Shown here one piece after another: positions 1-14,100 of a stretch of 25,579 bases of DNA; position 1 is the first letter of the stretch; each line of letters opens with the position of its first letter. The notes under the pieces were generated by a model that was not told where the DNA came from, searched no databases, and saw only the letters and a program-made list of their open reading frames with translations. Made by a program: the position numbers and the translations under genes. The stretch spans positions 626,592 through 652,170 of the forward strand of contig NW_019773870.1 of assembly GCF_001039355.2 (NCBI RefSeq), written 5' to 3'. Origin of the DNA: Lingula anatina. Taxonomy: Eukaryota; Brachiopoda; Lingulata; Lingulida; Lingulidae.

Positions 1-966
1 TTTTTTTCTACTATTATAACTTGCCAGATAAAATTGTTCAACATGTTTCAGTATGTTGTATATGTTGAATAAAGGATTTTAAAGAAATATATGCTTATTA
101 AAAATACTTATCTGCCAATTAAAATGAAGAAAACAATCCACTTATCTTATCAATGTCACATAAAACACAGATAACATTTAGAAATACATATATTAGCCAA
201 TTTAAGCTTGCACATTTACCACTGAAAATTTTGACCAGCTCCTTAGATATTGTTTTTGTACAAATATCAGTCGTAACATCGTAAAATGGAATTAGGGCTA
301 AACCTTATACAGACAGTAACATATATCAACATGAAAATAGAATTACCGACCATATTTAACACAAGTATTCGCCAAAGTGCAAATAGGTGAAAATGTAAAC
401 AAACATTCAGTTGGGCTCGTCTTGGCCGATGCATGACGTCAAATCCTGAATTTTACACTATCTTCCTACGAAAACAGCTGAGGCATTTGTTTACAAGGAT
501 AGATTTGAATAAAAATTTAGCCACACAATTAAGGCTTTTAAACACATTATACAGGCTCCGGAATTTCCCGCACACTCTCTAGTTTGCAAATTATAAGGAA
601 AGTTACGATGTTGCCAAGGAAAACTGTCACCGCGACGTGAAAGTTTGGCGAACATAAACTCGGTCATGTCAAATATTTCAAAATAAAATATTACATGGGT
701 ATGAAGCTTAAATACCCAATTAATATAACATCTGATTGGAAGTATTAGATATTTACTTCTGCAGATAATATTGACATTTTTCGGTCAAATTTCCACTGTT
801 TCACAAAACGAACGCGACGTAACGTAATGGCGCGTGAAAAAACGACGTAAAAATCCTACGCCGTGACAGTATGTGTCCTACTGTTTTATCTGAATCAAGT
901 GTTAACATGAAACCCCAGAGTTAGGCAGTGTTTTTGTAAACAATTCCATGGTAACTTAATACTAGC
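1..966. other. Noncoding stretch with a small CpG-richer zone
   Basis: No PsuG-like exon can be found here on either strand. Between about 390 and 870 CpG dinucleotides become common, and a perfect CRE palindrome TGACGTCA lies at 434-441. This could be a promoter region, but no transcript can be assigned to it. Confidence 0.3.
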
Positions 967-1135
967 CAGGGGCAGATTTAGGCCGTCTTCTGGGTCTTCC
1001 AGAAGATGGTCAGATTTTCAAGTTAACATTGTTGGGTATCTAATTTTTTCTGTCGGAAGACGGTCAAAAAATGGAGGATGGATCAACAAATATAATATGG
1101 AAGACTGTCAGAAAATATCTCTGGATCCACCCCTG
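967..1135. mobile_element. Possible degenerate hAT-like MITE
   Basis: The stretch opens with CAGGGGCAGATTTAG and closes with the reverse complement of CAGGGGTGGATCCAG, giving imperfect inverted termini of roughly 35 bp. CAGGGGTGG-type ends are common in hAT elements. No clear 8-bp target duplication is seen. Confidence 0.35.
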
Positions 1136-1218
1136 CTCGCCACAGATAACACTGACCATATCTAATTGTTTTGTCTTTGTCATCATGCTATATAATGTGG
1201 TTACTTTTTACTCTTCAG

Positions 1219-1310
1219 GTCTGGATGGGGATCAGCTTGAAAGTCTGACTAAAGAGGGCACCAGTGCTGTCAAGACATCCCGCAGAGACATGGCTTGGGT
1301 TCTGAGTCAG
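1219..1310 (+). CDS. psuG-psuK: psuG-psuK exon 1 of the window (internal exon)
   Basis: Acceptor cttcag and donor gtaaac bound 92 bases. The first two bases complete a codon begun in an upstream exon outside the window; the exon ends in phase 0. It encodes [13 protein letters not shown] then VKTSRRD, matching E. coli PsuG from about residue 76. The Lys of VKTSRRD aligns with active-site Lys93. The open frame continues upstream to an ATG at 1071, but that part is repeat-derived and not PsuG-like. Confidence 0.9.
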
Positions 1311-2151
1311 GTAAACCACTGAGCTGGAAAAACTTTGGGAGCACAGAAAACAAATCTGACTTCAATACAGATGTAACAATGTAACATGAATGTCACCTGA
1401 AAAAAAAAGAAAGAGAGAGATCATATGGGAACTGTAAAAGTATTTATAACAACTGTTACTTATTAAATTAAATTGGTTCCAACACTTGACACTTAGTTGA
1501 TCTGGGAGGATGATGGGCATAAGAATTCTGTATTCAGGTTACATATGGCAGTGCTTGAAAGATAGGTAATTTAAAACTAAAATAGACTGGTGTTTTATTT
1601 ATTATTTTAAATTGATCATGTTGTTTGATCGATTTTGAGACAAGTATTTATTTACTTATTTATTTATTTATTTATCTTCAGGGTTTCACAGGTGGTCTGA
1701 CAGTGGCTGGCACCATGATAGCTGCCCACAAAGCCGGTATCCAGGTGTTTGTGACAGGGGGCATTGGTGGAGTACACAGGGGAGCTGAGACATGTGAGGG
1801 ACAAAACACACACACACGTACGCACACACGCACGCACACACACACACTCTCTCTCTGCTGGTATCCAGGTGTTTGTGACAGGGGCATTGGTGGAGGACAC
1901 AGGGGAGCTGAGACATGTGAGGGGCAAAACACACACACACATGCGCACATGCAAGCAAGCATGCACACACGCACACACACAGGCATGCACACATGTACCC
2001 ACACGCACACACACACACATTAAAAGTTAGCATCCAGGGTATTAGTGTTCACAGAGAAACTTAGATGTGTAAGTCTGGACATTGATTCACTAGCATGTGT
2101 ACACTTTCATTCTCTCTCTTCCTCTCTCCCTCTATCTCTTTCCTCTCTATC

Positions 2152-2196
<45 letters not shown>

Positions 2197-5100
2197 AAAG
2201 ACACACACACTTTTATTTTCTTCTTTGATCTCTCTCCCTCTCTCCCTCCCCATCCTCTCCATCACACAAACTGCACATTATGTATACATTAACTTTCTGT
2301 TTGTGTTTAGACTCTGCTGAAACGAAGAGAAACCATGTAAAATGTTCTGTATATATCCGAGCACTGTGTCTAGAAACTGCTTATAAGTAAGACGTACCAT
2401 ACAGATTACTTATATATCCCAGTCCTGTTTAGAGACTGCTTAAAAAGGAAGTCAAACCCCATAAAATGTACTGTATATATTGTAGCCCTGTGTCTAAAGT
2501 CTACTAAATAGAAGGCAAACCCTGTAATATGTACTGTTTTTATTGTAGCCCTGGACATCAGTGCTGACCTGACGGAGCTTGGCAGGACACCCATCACAGT
2601 GGTATCTTCAGGGGTCAAGTCTATACTGGACATTGAGAGGACATTAGAATACTTGGTATGTGAGAATTAGGGCTCACTCCTATTGAAGCTATTGGTCAAC
2701 GTAGATAGATCTAACTCTGTCAGGACTCTCGCTGAATACAACAAGTTAAACAGATTAACAGGCATCCTCTTGTTTTCAGTGTACTCATATATATTTACCA
2801 GCTTCTCTGTAATCTACTCAACACCAGGAGGTGTTAATCTGTGATTTTCATTGCATTCAGCAAGAGGCCCAGCAGAGTTGGATCGATCTTTGTAAACTGA
2901 CAGGTCCAAAGGGATAAGGCTTTAAATTCGATATATGACCTTGGAGTACATGGTACATGGGTCTTGAATATGATTTATGAACTTGGTGTTTTTGGATTAT
3001 TGCTCTTAAATTGGATCCATGATTCAATAAATTATAAAATGTTTAGCTTATTTGAGCAAAAGATAGGTTAATATGGTATAATTTGTCAATTTAATTTTTA
3101 CTTACTTATCCTTTTCGCACCATGGTCGGCTCATAAGGTCTTTGCCATCTCCCTCTATCTTTTGCTGCTGTGCCAGCTTCGCCCCATGTCTGCCCCTTCA
3201 GTTCTTTTTGCTCAGCTTCAACATTTTTTCTCCTTCCCTCTGGTGCCCATGTCAAGGCTAATTTGGAGTTGTTGTTCTATGTTTTTTTTTCAAGTGGAAA
3301 AACTGTTCATAATAATACAGTTATCTTCTCCATAAATTCATTTTCAAAATTCTAGGAGACTGAAGGTGTTTGTGTGGCTGCCTATGGCCCCAGCACGCAC
3401 TTCCCATCCTTCTTCACCCCGCGGAGTGGTCACCATGCTCCCCACAGTGTAAATTCCCCTGCTGAAGCTGCCAGAATGATATGTAAGTAGTACAGGCGAT
3501 TCCAGATGGTTCAGGCTGATCACAGGCAGAAAACAAGGTATCAGAAGCCTGAAATCTGACACAAGCATCTAATTGATGAACAACTTGTTGTACCTGTAAT
3601 GATGCACTTTATATGAGAATGTGGTAACTCGCCCCCTTCTTAAATTCCATGGATTTGAACAAGTTCTGGCAAGTTTCAGTACAAGCAAACCAATGTTGTT
3701 TGAAGTTTTTATAGATGTCAAATTATCCACATTGTGTGCTTTGAACACTCAGTAATTTTAAACACCCATACATGTCTTTAAATGTGCGTTTTTTTTTTTC
3801 CTCCAGATACTAGCTTGCAATTAGAGCTGGACAGTGGAGTACTTATAGCAGTTCCCATCCCTGAAGATGACTCTGTGTCACATTTAGAGATTGAACAGGA
3901 CATTCAGAATGCTATTATAGAGGCGGAGTAAGTATGGGCTGCATTGATAGTTGGGCAGCATTTTTATTTTATTTTTTAATAATATTTTTTGCTCCAAACT
4001 CAATAATTTTAAGTTAATATGGAGCCTCTGGTGATAATAATTAATGTCATTGTAGAAGGGGAGTAAATTTTGTTTTTAAAGATCTCTGTTGCCAGTTTCC
4101 ATATTCTTCTGCATTAATTTTCAGATTATTATATTTTCTAGTTGGAAAAAAAGGGTGAGAGAGAAAGCATGACCTTAGGATGATGAAAGTGCTGAAAATT
4201 TAATATTGATTCTCTAATTCTGTTTTGTTTTTAGACATAAAAACATCAAGGGGAAAGAAGTGACACCTTACCTGTTAAAGAGGGTACATGAGATGACACA
4301 GGGAGACTCCTTAAGAGCCAGTATCCTTGTCACCTTTTTATTGAAATATGAAAAAAAAGGCATCCTGTGTATTAAATATTCTGAGAAAACAGTCTGTACT
4401 GAAATTGTCTAAAGTTTATGTTAAAAAAAAAAAAAATTAAACATTAATTCATCTATACAGGAAAAATGTTTTCCATTGTTTCTAACAGAAATTGGAAAGC
4501 CATGTTTAAATGAATCTTATTTGCGCTCTTTTCCTTTTGTGAACCTGTGAAGTTACATGGTCCACTTTGATCACGTATAGGATAATGTTAAACACGCGTG
4601 CTCTTAGTCTAAAACATGTATTTCCTTTACAAGTCTCTCAGATATGGCTCTGATAAGAAACAATGCAGACATTGGCAGCAAAATTGCCATAGAATTAGCA
4701 AAACTCCAAAACCAAAGTTCTGGCCACCAGAGGCCGACACCGCAGCCCAGGTCAGCAGGAAGTTTGCATCCAGCACCATCTGGTGGGGAGCAAGGAAGGC
4801 CTGTTAGTTGACATGTAGATTAGATTCAGAACTTGATTATATGTAATTTGACCTATCACTAACTAAAACCACAATGCCTTTGCTAATTATTTTTAGAAAA
4901 ATCATGTTGACTACATTTAAATGTTATGTTCGATTTAACACCCTTTTAAAGTCGATTTCCCTACTTACTTGATTTCCTTACTTTTATTTAAGTTTGAACA
5001 AACTGAATGTTGTTTGTTTCTGAGTTGATTATTTGTTATGGGCAGTTGACATGTCAGATTTATGGGGACAGCTTCATGAAAAGTGGAGAATCATCATGTT

Positions 5101-8100
5101 AAAAAAAAATTGGCAGATGTATTTTAAATTCATAATAGGAATAATTTAAATAATACGAATATGCCAGTCATAAGCCATCTTTGATTTTTCTGTATATTTC
5201 TGAGGGTTGATGAGATATGTGCAGCAAGGCAATTAACTGGACAGGTGATGTAATATGTTTATTGGTGCTTGTTTTGAAATAACCATTGGGAAGAGAATTT
5301 GTGATAAAGAAAATGCAAATTTGATATATTTAATGTGTAGAGTGCGAAAAGAGAGACACAGAGATAAGTGATTAAATATAGATGAAATACCACTGGAAAA
5401 AAAAAGGTTATTCTATTAAATTAAACCTAAGCGTTTCCATATAGAAATTATAATATGATATTTCTTTGCTTCAATTTATAATACCTAGTGCCTCGAGTGT
5501 ATTTCAGGTTTTGTATGCATTTTACATCTCAGGTGGGGAAGACAATCTGACTCATACGTACATGTACACAGCCAAAATGATTTTTTTTTCTTTTTTGAGA
5601 AAGCCAAAGGATACCTTGTCTCTTATATCAATCTCAATGCTTTAGATAATAAAGCACTAAATTTAAAATGTTGAGTGCCATAATGGAATAAATGACTTAT
5701 ACAAGTTATAAGTTAGCTTGATAACGAAAAAAATGGATTAAGGTAAGATAAACAATTTATGCACTTCTTCTATAATTTGGTTTTTGAAATAGTTTTGTTT
5801 TCAAGATGATGTTAAGATATTTGTGAAGCGGGATAGAATTTAGTTTTCTTTTCTAGTATAATATTATATTTTCCCCTTTCAAAACCACTTAAAGATTCAT
5901 TTTGGGGACCGTGATGTGGATATTTTCTAAAGATCATCCGTGATAACTTCTTAATGTTAACAAGTCTGTGTGTAACACGTTGTTTCATGTATCACTTGTG
6001 GTTGATTTGTAAAAAATAGTAAAGATATGGGTCAAACCTGTCTTAGGCCCCATTCAAATTAGATGATCCGAGTACTAACTGATCCGCTGACTAAATGTGG
6101 GCAACCACACTTCAAAAGAAATGCTGCTGATTATCAATGGTCTCCCTGACTCCACACACATCGTCGCTGTAGGGACCCCGCAGTTAAACCTCGGAGCCGT
6201 GATCTAATCCGTTTAATGGTGCATGTGTGGATGCCCATATTTAGTCAGCGAATCAGTTAGTACTGGGATAATCTATTCTGAATGGGGCCTTACTAAAAGA
6301 AAGTAAATTAATAAGATTTAAAATATATATTAAATGTTCAAAACATTTTAATGTGGGTAGTGTTTTAACCTTTACATCATGTCATCACAAGCAAGACAAT
6401 AAAATGAAACTTGGAAAATTGTTAGTAATATTCTTTTTCCAAGCTACTTAACAAATTTGTTAAGTTGTAAAAGTAACAAATGGTAGGGATTAAGATTTGA
6501 AATGAGTGGTAACTTAGCAAACTTTTAAGTTAAAATTATTAATATTAAGCTAAATACCAAAATTAATATTTTAGTTGATAAGTATTAAGTTGTTTCTTGT
6601 TCAGGGACCTATTTCTTGTACACTATTTTTGAGAGGATATTTAGAAAATGCTTTTTTTATTAACATATGTTACTCATCATATACTTGAGGGAATTAACAA
6701 TTTACTGTTTTTAAGCATGTATGCCATAACTTGAACTACACCCTACTGTCGATTTCTTTATCAAACAATAAAAGATTTTAATCAACTGAAAATGTTTGTA
6801 CTTTTATGTTATTTCTTTTAAAACTGACTTGAAGTTGACAATAGTCCTGTAATCATACTTGACAGAGAGGTAAAAATGCCTTTCAGTGGCCCAAATAATG
6901 TTAAACGGGGTATTTGTTTTAAAAAATGCAATTATGCTCTGCAATTTGGAGTCGCAAGTCGGGTGACAAAGGGGGGNAGATTTTAATCAACTGAAAATGT
7001 TTGTACTTTTATGTTATTTCTTTTAAAACTGACTTGAAGTTGACAATAGTCCTGTAATCATACTTGACAGAGAGGTAAAAATGCCTTTCAGTGGCCCGAA
7101 TAATGTTAAACACAGTATTTATTTAAAAAATGCAATTATGCTCTGCAATTTGGAGTAGCAAGTCGGGTGACAAGTGGGGGGGAGGGGGGGGGGGATAGTG
7201 GATACCTGATTTGAGAAGCTCTTGTTGGACAAAATCTGTGAATATTTGGTGTGGGTTCTTTTATTATCCCCAGAAATGTCACAGTAACAGTTATGTCTTG
7301 AGGCACAGCCAACTTCAGCATTCACACTGGTATAAGCTGTGATGGAAGTAGCCAATAGCAAGTGATTACACATTCGGGGCTAGTCATAAAAGGCCTACAG
7401 GGAACAGTAAAATAACACAAAAAGATGGAAGAGTCACAGAATAAGACCTGGATTTGCCAATGAAGTCCCACATGGAACAGTTGGAGGAGGAGAAGCACAC
7501 GGAAGAAAAGAGATGTGAGGATATGATTCTAGACAGATTGGACAGTTAAACAACTGGGTATAACCATAAGGAAGGTAGAAGAAGATAAGAGGCATGGTAG
7601 CTGCTGGTTGTAGTGGTTGGAACTGGACACATACATGTACTAATATTGCACTGAATAAACTAACATGGTGTTGAGAATGTCATCCATCAGTCCTGCACAG
7701 TATAGAGAGCAGAACACCTACAAATAACACCAAAAAGTGGAATAGTGCTGAACTTTTTAGTTCTTATCCAAGTACAATGATAGTTATTACTAAAATATAT
7801 TATTATAGTTATTATTAATATAGTTATTATAATATAGTTATAGTTATTATAAATATACTCAAATCATTGGTGCTATTACACTGGTGCTGGGATTCACATG
7901 GCTGGAATTTGCTATTTGCATTTCATATATCATTCCACTTTCAGGTTCATACCAAAGAAATACTTTAAATGCTTGAAATAGGACAGGTTTAAAGAAAAAG
8001 GTTTTTCATTTCTTATTTCAGGTCGTTATAGGTGGCACCATTGTAGACTTCACAATCACCGCCACAGACCCCAATCTCAAGGAAGATGGTGGAAGCTACC

Positions 8101-11100
8101 CTGGTCACATGAGGCAGTCGTTTGGTGGAGTCGGGAGGAATCTAGCGGATGGATTAGCTCGCCTTGGCTCCAATCCTTTCTTCATATCGGCCATTGGTAC
8201 AGATGGGCATGCCGAGTCCATGTTGAACTACTGTAGTCACATGGTAACAATCAGGTTTTATTTTTGGGCTTGTTTATTTTTTCCTTCATTTTTCAATTAA
8301 GAAAGTCATTGATTCTTTGCTCTCCAATTTGTTGGTTTCTACATTGATTGGCCAGTTTCACAAAAGAGCTATTTTCCAAAAAATGAGTCTTAACATTTAT
8401 ATACAAAAGTTAGTCTGCTTCAGGGTATTAAAGTACTTTAAATTTTGGGCTATAGCTTTTTCTAGGTAAGTGGTCCCATATAATGTTTTGTTTATTCATT
8501 TATTTATTTATTAAAATCATTTTCATGCAAAATTTTATGTTAAATTTGTTGTCTTTCTTTTTCTTCTCTTGGCGGAGAGAGATTGGTCAGTAGTTTATTT
8601 TCATTAAAATACAAAAACTTCAAAATATTTTAACATTAAATTTTGATACTTATTCAAGGACTGCAGTGGTATTGCGCAGCATGAGACCTACTCCACTGCC
8701 ACCTATTGTGCAATTCTAAGACACAGCGGTGAGTTGATGTATGGTGTGGGGGACATGGAGATTCATTCCACCATCACACCCGAATACGTGAGTACAGTAA
8801 CTCTTTAATTATCACTACTGTAAAGTATAAAATGATATCAAATTTAACACATTAAATCATTACAGCTGGCCAGGCCCTAGTATGTTTATATAGTCTGACT
8901 TACAATTCTTGGATCATTTTCTACAATTAAGCTCTTAACTGCCTCCCTCCATACTGACATTTTGACTCCATTCCCATAGATTTTAGATTGATCTATCCCT
9001 GTGGGGAGTCTCACTAGATTACTGTCAGCTTAGCTGGCTTAAGCGTCTGTCCCACCTACTGAAAGCTGTAAGGGGGTAATTTTAAAACTATGGTGCGTGC
9101 TTGGCTGACTGCAATTTAGCGTGAACCCCCAGGGAGTTAGGTTGATCTAAATTTAAATCTCTGGATCGATCTAAATCTCTGGGAATGCACCCTTTGACTC
9201 CATATTGACATTACGGAAGCTGACCACTGTGTGATTCTTTCTCAGTCATGTTTCTAAAATATAACTTAACCAGCAAATGCACACACATTCAAGATACTAC
9301 GGTAACCCTGATATTCTGATGAGACATTATTATACAGAATTCAGAAATGAAATTCCACGATCACAAAATGTTAAATGTTAATGTAAACATAGATCATGTC
9401 GTGAAAACTCCAGATTCCATGGTAATATGAGACAGTTTTAATAATTTAAACATTTATTATATAATAAATTTTTATTCACAGATTGCCAGATACGAGGCCA
9501 AGCTGTGTCAAGCTCCCATAGTTCTTATTGATGGAAATATCCCAGAATCCTCTATGGAATATGTCTGCAACGTCTGTGATAGAAATCAAGTACCAGGTAA
9601 ATGAAAAAAAAAATGCTGTCTTTTATTTGGTTTATTTCTTCATGAAGTATTATTAGTATGGGTGAGGTCAACACTGCCATCTAGAAACTGTAGTGCTGAG
9701 CCCCTGTAGTTGATGCATCTTAGGAGGTGGCAAGATTAAAGAAGGCCATAACTTTTTTTTAGGGGAAGGCTATACTTATTTTAATTCAAATTTTAATTTG
9801 AATATTCAAATAGGATTGGGTTTATGAAATTACAATCTCAGAAGAAAAGAAGTCTGAGTGTGCGTTTGAGAGAGAGTGTGAGAGAGAGAGAGACAGAGAA
9901 ACTGTGCCTCTACTTAAAAAAAACTGCAACACCATACTTAGTATGTTTACTATTTCTTTATTTACATTTGCTTATAAAATTTTTTTTTCTGGTATGAAAT
10001 GCTTCTGACAAACTTGACTTCTGTTTGTTAAGTCTTCTCAGTTAAAACAATCGAAAAAACAGGAAACATTTTAGGAGAAGAAAAATATATCAAGGACAAG
10101 CAGTATAAGTTGGTAAAAATATGAATATTTCCATAGATATATTGAGTCTACTAGTGTTCTATCTACATATGCTACATATTCCATTCAGATGTGTTGACGA
10201 GTAGTCCAACAGTTTTTTCATTCAAAATATGGATAAAAACATAAGTTATGTCTCACAAGGTCATATTCTATTACTAACTATTCTAAAACATTCAGTTTTG
10301 CTTTGTTAAACTAATGCCTAAGGGATAAGACATATTTACAAATAATACAAAGGTTCATATACATTTTGCATGTCATTTGTCAATTCCTCTTAAAAAAAGC
10401 ACCCATGAACATTGTTTTATTCACAGTAAAATATCAAAATTGCTCACATATAGTTCATGTGTTTATACAGGGATGTAAGTAGAGCACTTTTTCAGCCATT
10501 GTATGGGTTTTTACAATATTTCCTGTAAATGCACTTCCTATAAAACAGTCTGTTCTGTTGCAAAGTCACTGTCCCTATTTCAAGTGAAATATTTTGAAAC
10601 TTAAAAAATATTTACATTACACTTTTGGTATAAAAATCTACAATTATTCTACATGATATTAAACAGCAACAGTCCTGGAAATTGCCACACATTTTACTTC
10701 ATCTCCGCCTCTGTCTCATCTGACAATTGGGCTCTCGTTAAAAGCATCAGCATCCCAGAGAAAAGAGCCAAAAATGCAGACAAGACAGCGAGTCCAAAAG
10801 ACCAGGACACGCGGTTGTTGTCAGGGTCTGGCATCCAGGTGCGGCCATCTTTGGTTATGGTTCCAAAAACTGTGACGATGATTCCTTCTAGTAATGCTGT
10901 AAAAGAAAACAACCAAGTGTTTCATGATAGCCTTTTTGTATGAATCAATTATCCTTTTATAATTAAAATGTATTATTTTTATCTACATTATTTTTCATGG
11001 CTGCATTAGTTTTACTCTTTAGTTATTTCAGTAAATCTTTACTGAACTCTTGCGTATCTTTCAATAAAAAAATGTCTCATTTATTACCACTTTGGCACAA

Positions 11101-14100
11101 AGGGCTTTAGTTTTTTCCTCCAATCTTGTGCCACCCCCTTTGTGAGAAGTTTGTGAATTTCAAAAAGCTAATGAACTTTATATAAAGAAGTTTGAGAATC
11201 AGTCTCAGTGGAGGTTGATGGCAGGTGTAAGGGTTTTCTAGTTCTTTAATCTGTATACACAACCTGAGCTCCCCCCCCCCCCGCCATAATAAATAGGTAA
11301 ATGATTAAAATAGATAATAGTGATAATAATAATAATAATCTGAGGAGCATTCAATTCTGCCCAATGGTTGTAATTTACTAATATTAGTTAAAAACTTGCT
11401 GCTGTACTTCTTTCTCCTGAGCTCTTAGGGCTTGGTTATCTATTTCACCACCCCTTCAGTTTCAATTTCTCTCAGTTTTTCTTTTCCTGTCCCTAAATTT
11501 ACAAGGTGATAATGGTGGTTTTATTGTGTCNAATTCTAACCAATCACTTTTTAACCAGTGGAGGTGATGGCAGGCAGTGTTTGCTGCAGTTACTTATTCC
11601 ACATGAGCTGTTGGGACTTTCCCCAAATTTCTACTTATCTTCCCTAATTTCACAGGATGATAAAGGTGGGTGAAGTGTGTCTGTGCACACTTTCAAGTCC
11701 CCGCCCCCCTACAATTATTACTAATCAGCTATTGCTACTGACCCAAAAGTTATTAGGTACAAACCTGCAGCAATGCTTATTCCTCCTGAGATTTTTAATG
11801 CTGAGCTATCTGTCTCACAGCACTGGAAGAGGAAGCCTCCCTCTGCAAAGGAGGCGGTCATGAAGACAAACACGGCAATCAGACTCAGGTACTGGCAGGC
11901 GATGAACCACGCTGTGAAAGAGATGTAACAAGAAAGTCAATTAAATGAGTACCAAAATAAATGTTGTTAGTCATCCAGTAGAATAACAATGATAAAAATG
12001 AATGATTCTGATACTGGAACCTGCATTATGTCAGTTGTTAAATGTAAGTTCCAGTATCAGAGTTATTCATGTTTATTAAAGTGAATTAAAATTAGGATTA
12101 GATGAAAAGTTCAAAATAGAATTAAGTCCCAACTCAAGTTTTATTTAACTACAACACTACTGTTGTCTATGACTATAACATGTGTACAATAGCATTAATA
12201 ATATATAGCAGATACTAATAGGCTAACCCAGGCTTCAATAGAATATTGACATGTATAATTTAACAATAATTGATACATTAAAATGAAGTAGGATAATTTG
12301 ATTGAACTTGGCTGTGATTCATTTCACAAAGCATAAATATAAAATTAATGTAGTATACATCTTTATAGATGAATAACACCTTATATCTAAAGACATGGTT
12401 GAAATTAAGTTTTTTTCCCAATTATGGTATAGATATCATTAATCTACAGTGGGATTTTATTGCAGGTTGATAAGAAAATCAATTTGCATTTTAATCAAGA
12501 TATTTGACCAGTGACTCACACCTGTTGATGCAGGTTGAATTGGGGTCACTCATGACAGTGAGACTTAAAGTCTTTACAACAAACTCATTGAATTTAACAG
12601 GCATTTTTACACCATTTATAAGACACAATTTAAATTTTTTACAACAAGTATCATTTTGAAGCAAAGGTATTATAGTTAAGCCTGAATAGTGTATTAATTG
12701 TAGTTTTGGAATGAAATGAATGCTGTTTTTTGCCAGTAAAAGTACACAAAGAACATCCGCTTTCAGTAAACACATTTTACATTGTGCACAAACTCATTAT
12801 GACCTCTCTTGTCATAAATTTCAGTTTATATCCCTCAATACTTACGTGGCATTAAGTGGTCTCTCATCCACCAGTATTCTGGAGAGTAAACCCACCAACA
12901 TCCACTGTAAGGCTTGGCTAACAGGTCATCTGGGTTTTTGTAATTGTCCAGGCAAAACTCCCAAAGTCCGCATCGCACAAAGCCGTGACTGTCTCTAATG
13001 TCTGATTTCTCATACCAGTTAGGGGTGCAGAAGCCTACTATGTTGAATAGTAGAGCTAATAGGCTTAATGCGAAGCCGATGTAAAATGTAGCGTTGGACC
13101 CCATCTTTAAGTCTCCAAATTCAAGATGGTGGCCTCCTTCTATGGCAGTTGAGGGGGGAGTGCAGGTCTTTGAGACTCTTGGGTAATTCATTATTGTTTG
13201 GTAATTTTGAAATTTTGTTTTAAGATTCTGCAGTTGGTATGTGTTTAGGATCGACCAAAATTGTCATATGTACAATTGATATGGTTTTACTTCTTTGATA
13301 TTTCATGTTTTATTAGATTTATTCTGACTATGGAAGTCATTAAGTCATGAGTTTATCAATCCCATGAGACCTTTTCTCACCTGGCCATGACAAACATACC
13401 TGGCTGCCATTTTCATGAGATCATAAACTGGGACAGGTGTATTCCGGCTGGAGGGGTGACAGGTTGTGTCACCCTGCAAACAACAGATAAAGATATGATT
13501 GGTTTATTGCCCAGGCTTTAAACTTCAAATACTGCAATTAAAGTTATGGCAGGTGCTGTAAACAATGTGATACAGATCTGTGGGAGAAAAATTGTCCAAA
13601 TATTTTACTTATATTCATCTATTTCATTTTTTGTATTGATGACCAATTTAATTGTTATGAATTTAGGCTTAAACAGTGATCTTACAGACATTGGTGCAAC
13701 TCCAAGAAGTATAAATTTAAAAAGAAAGGTTTCTGAAAGTAGCCAGATGCATTCAAGTAGAATTGGCTCATTTCAAGGCTAATTGTGAATTGTTAAAGAT
13801 ATAATTAAATGATGCATAATCCCAATTTTTTTGCTTTTATGCGATGAGTGGAAAAGTCAGGATGTGATAAAAATAATTCTTATTACCTGTTTAATCTGAA
13901 TATAATCAAATATAACACATAAAGCATCATAAATTAATGAAAAGCAAACATCACGTTCATTTTACAAAAGTCTTTTTATTTTACAAAATGTATCTACGTG
14001 GCTTCAAGTCATCTACAGCAACCCTACTTCATAGTAGCGTTAAAAATAGGTATGATTTACATCGTATAGACCCATTTGCTTACTATCTAATATTAGATAT

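Noticed and set aside
1071-1218. Open frame with ATG upstream of exon 1 that could be read as the gene's start
   Set aside because: Its residues do not resemble PsuG, it overlaps a repeat-like element, and a good acceptor lies at 1218; PsuG needs about 75 more conserved residues upstream.
1625-2320. Reading frames rich in THTHTH or CVCVCV on both strands
   Set aside because: Translations of CA microsatellites. Only 1682-1793 is true exon.
4616-4807. 63-codon plus-strand frame over exon 7
   Set aside because: It is a shifted frame over the real exon; the PsuG-like frame starts at 4642 with the split Asn codon.
13546-13782. 78-codon plus-strand reading frame
   Set aside because: No domain, no splice or codon evidence, in intron/intergenic AT-rich DNA.
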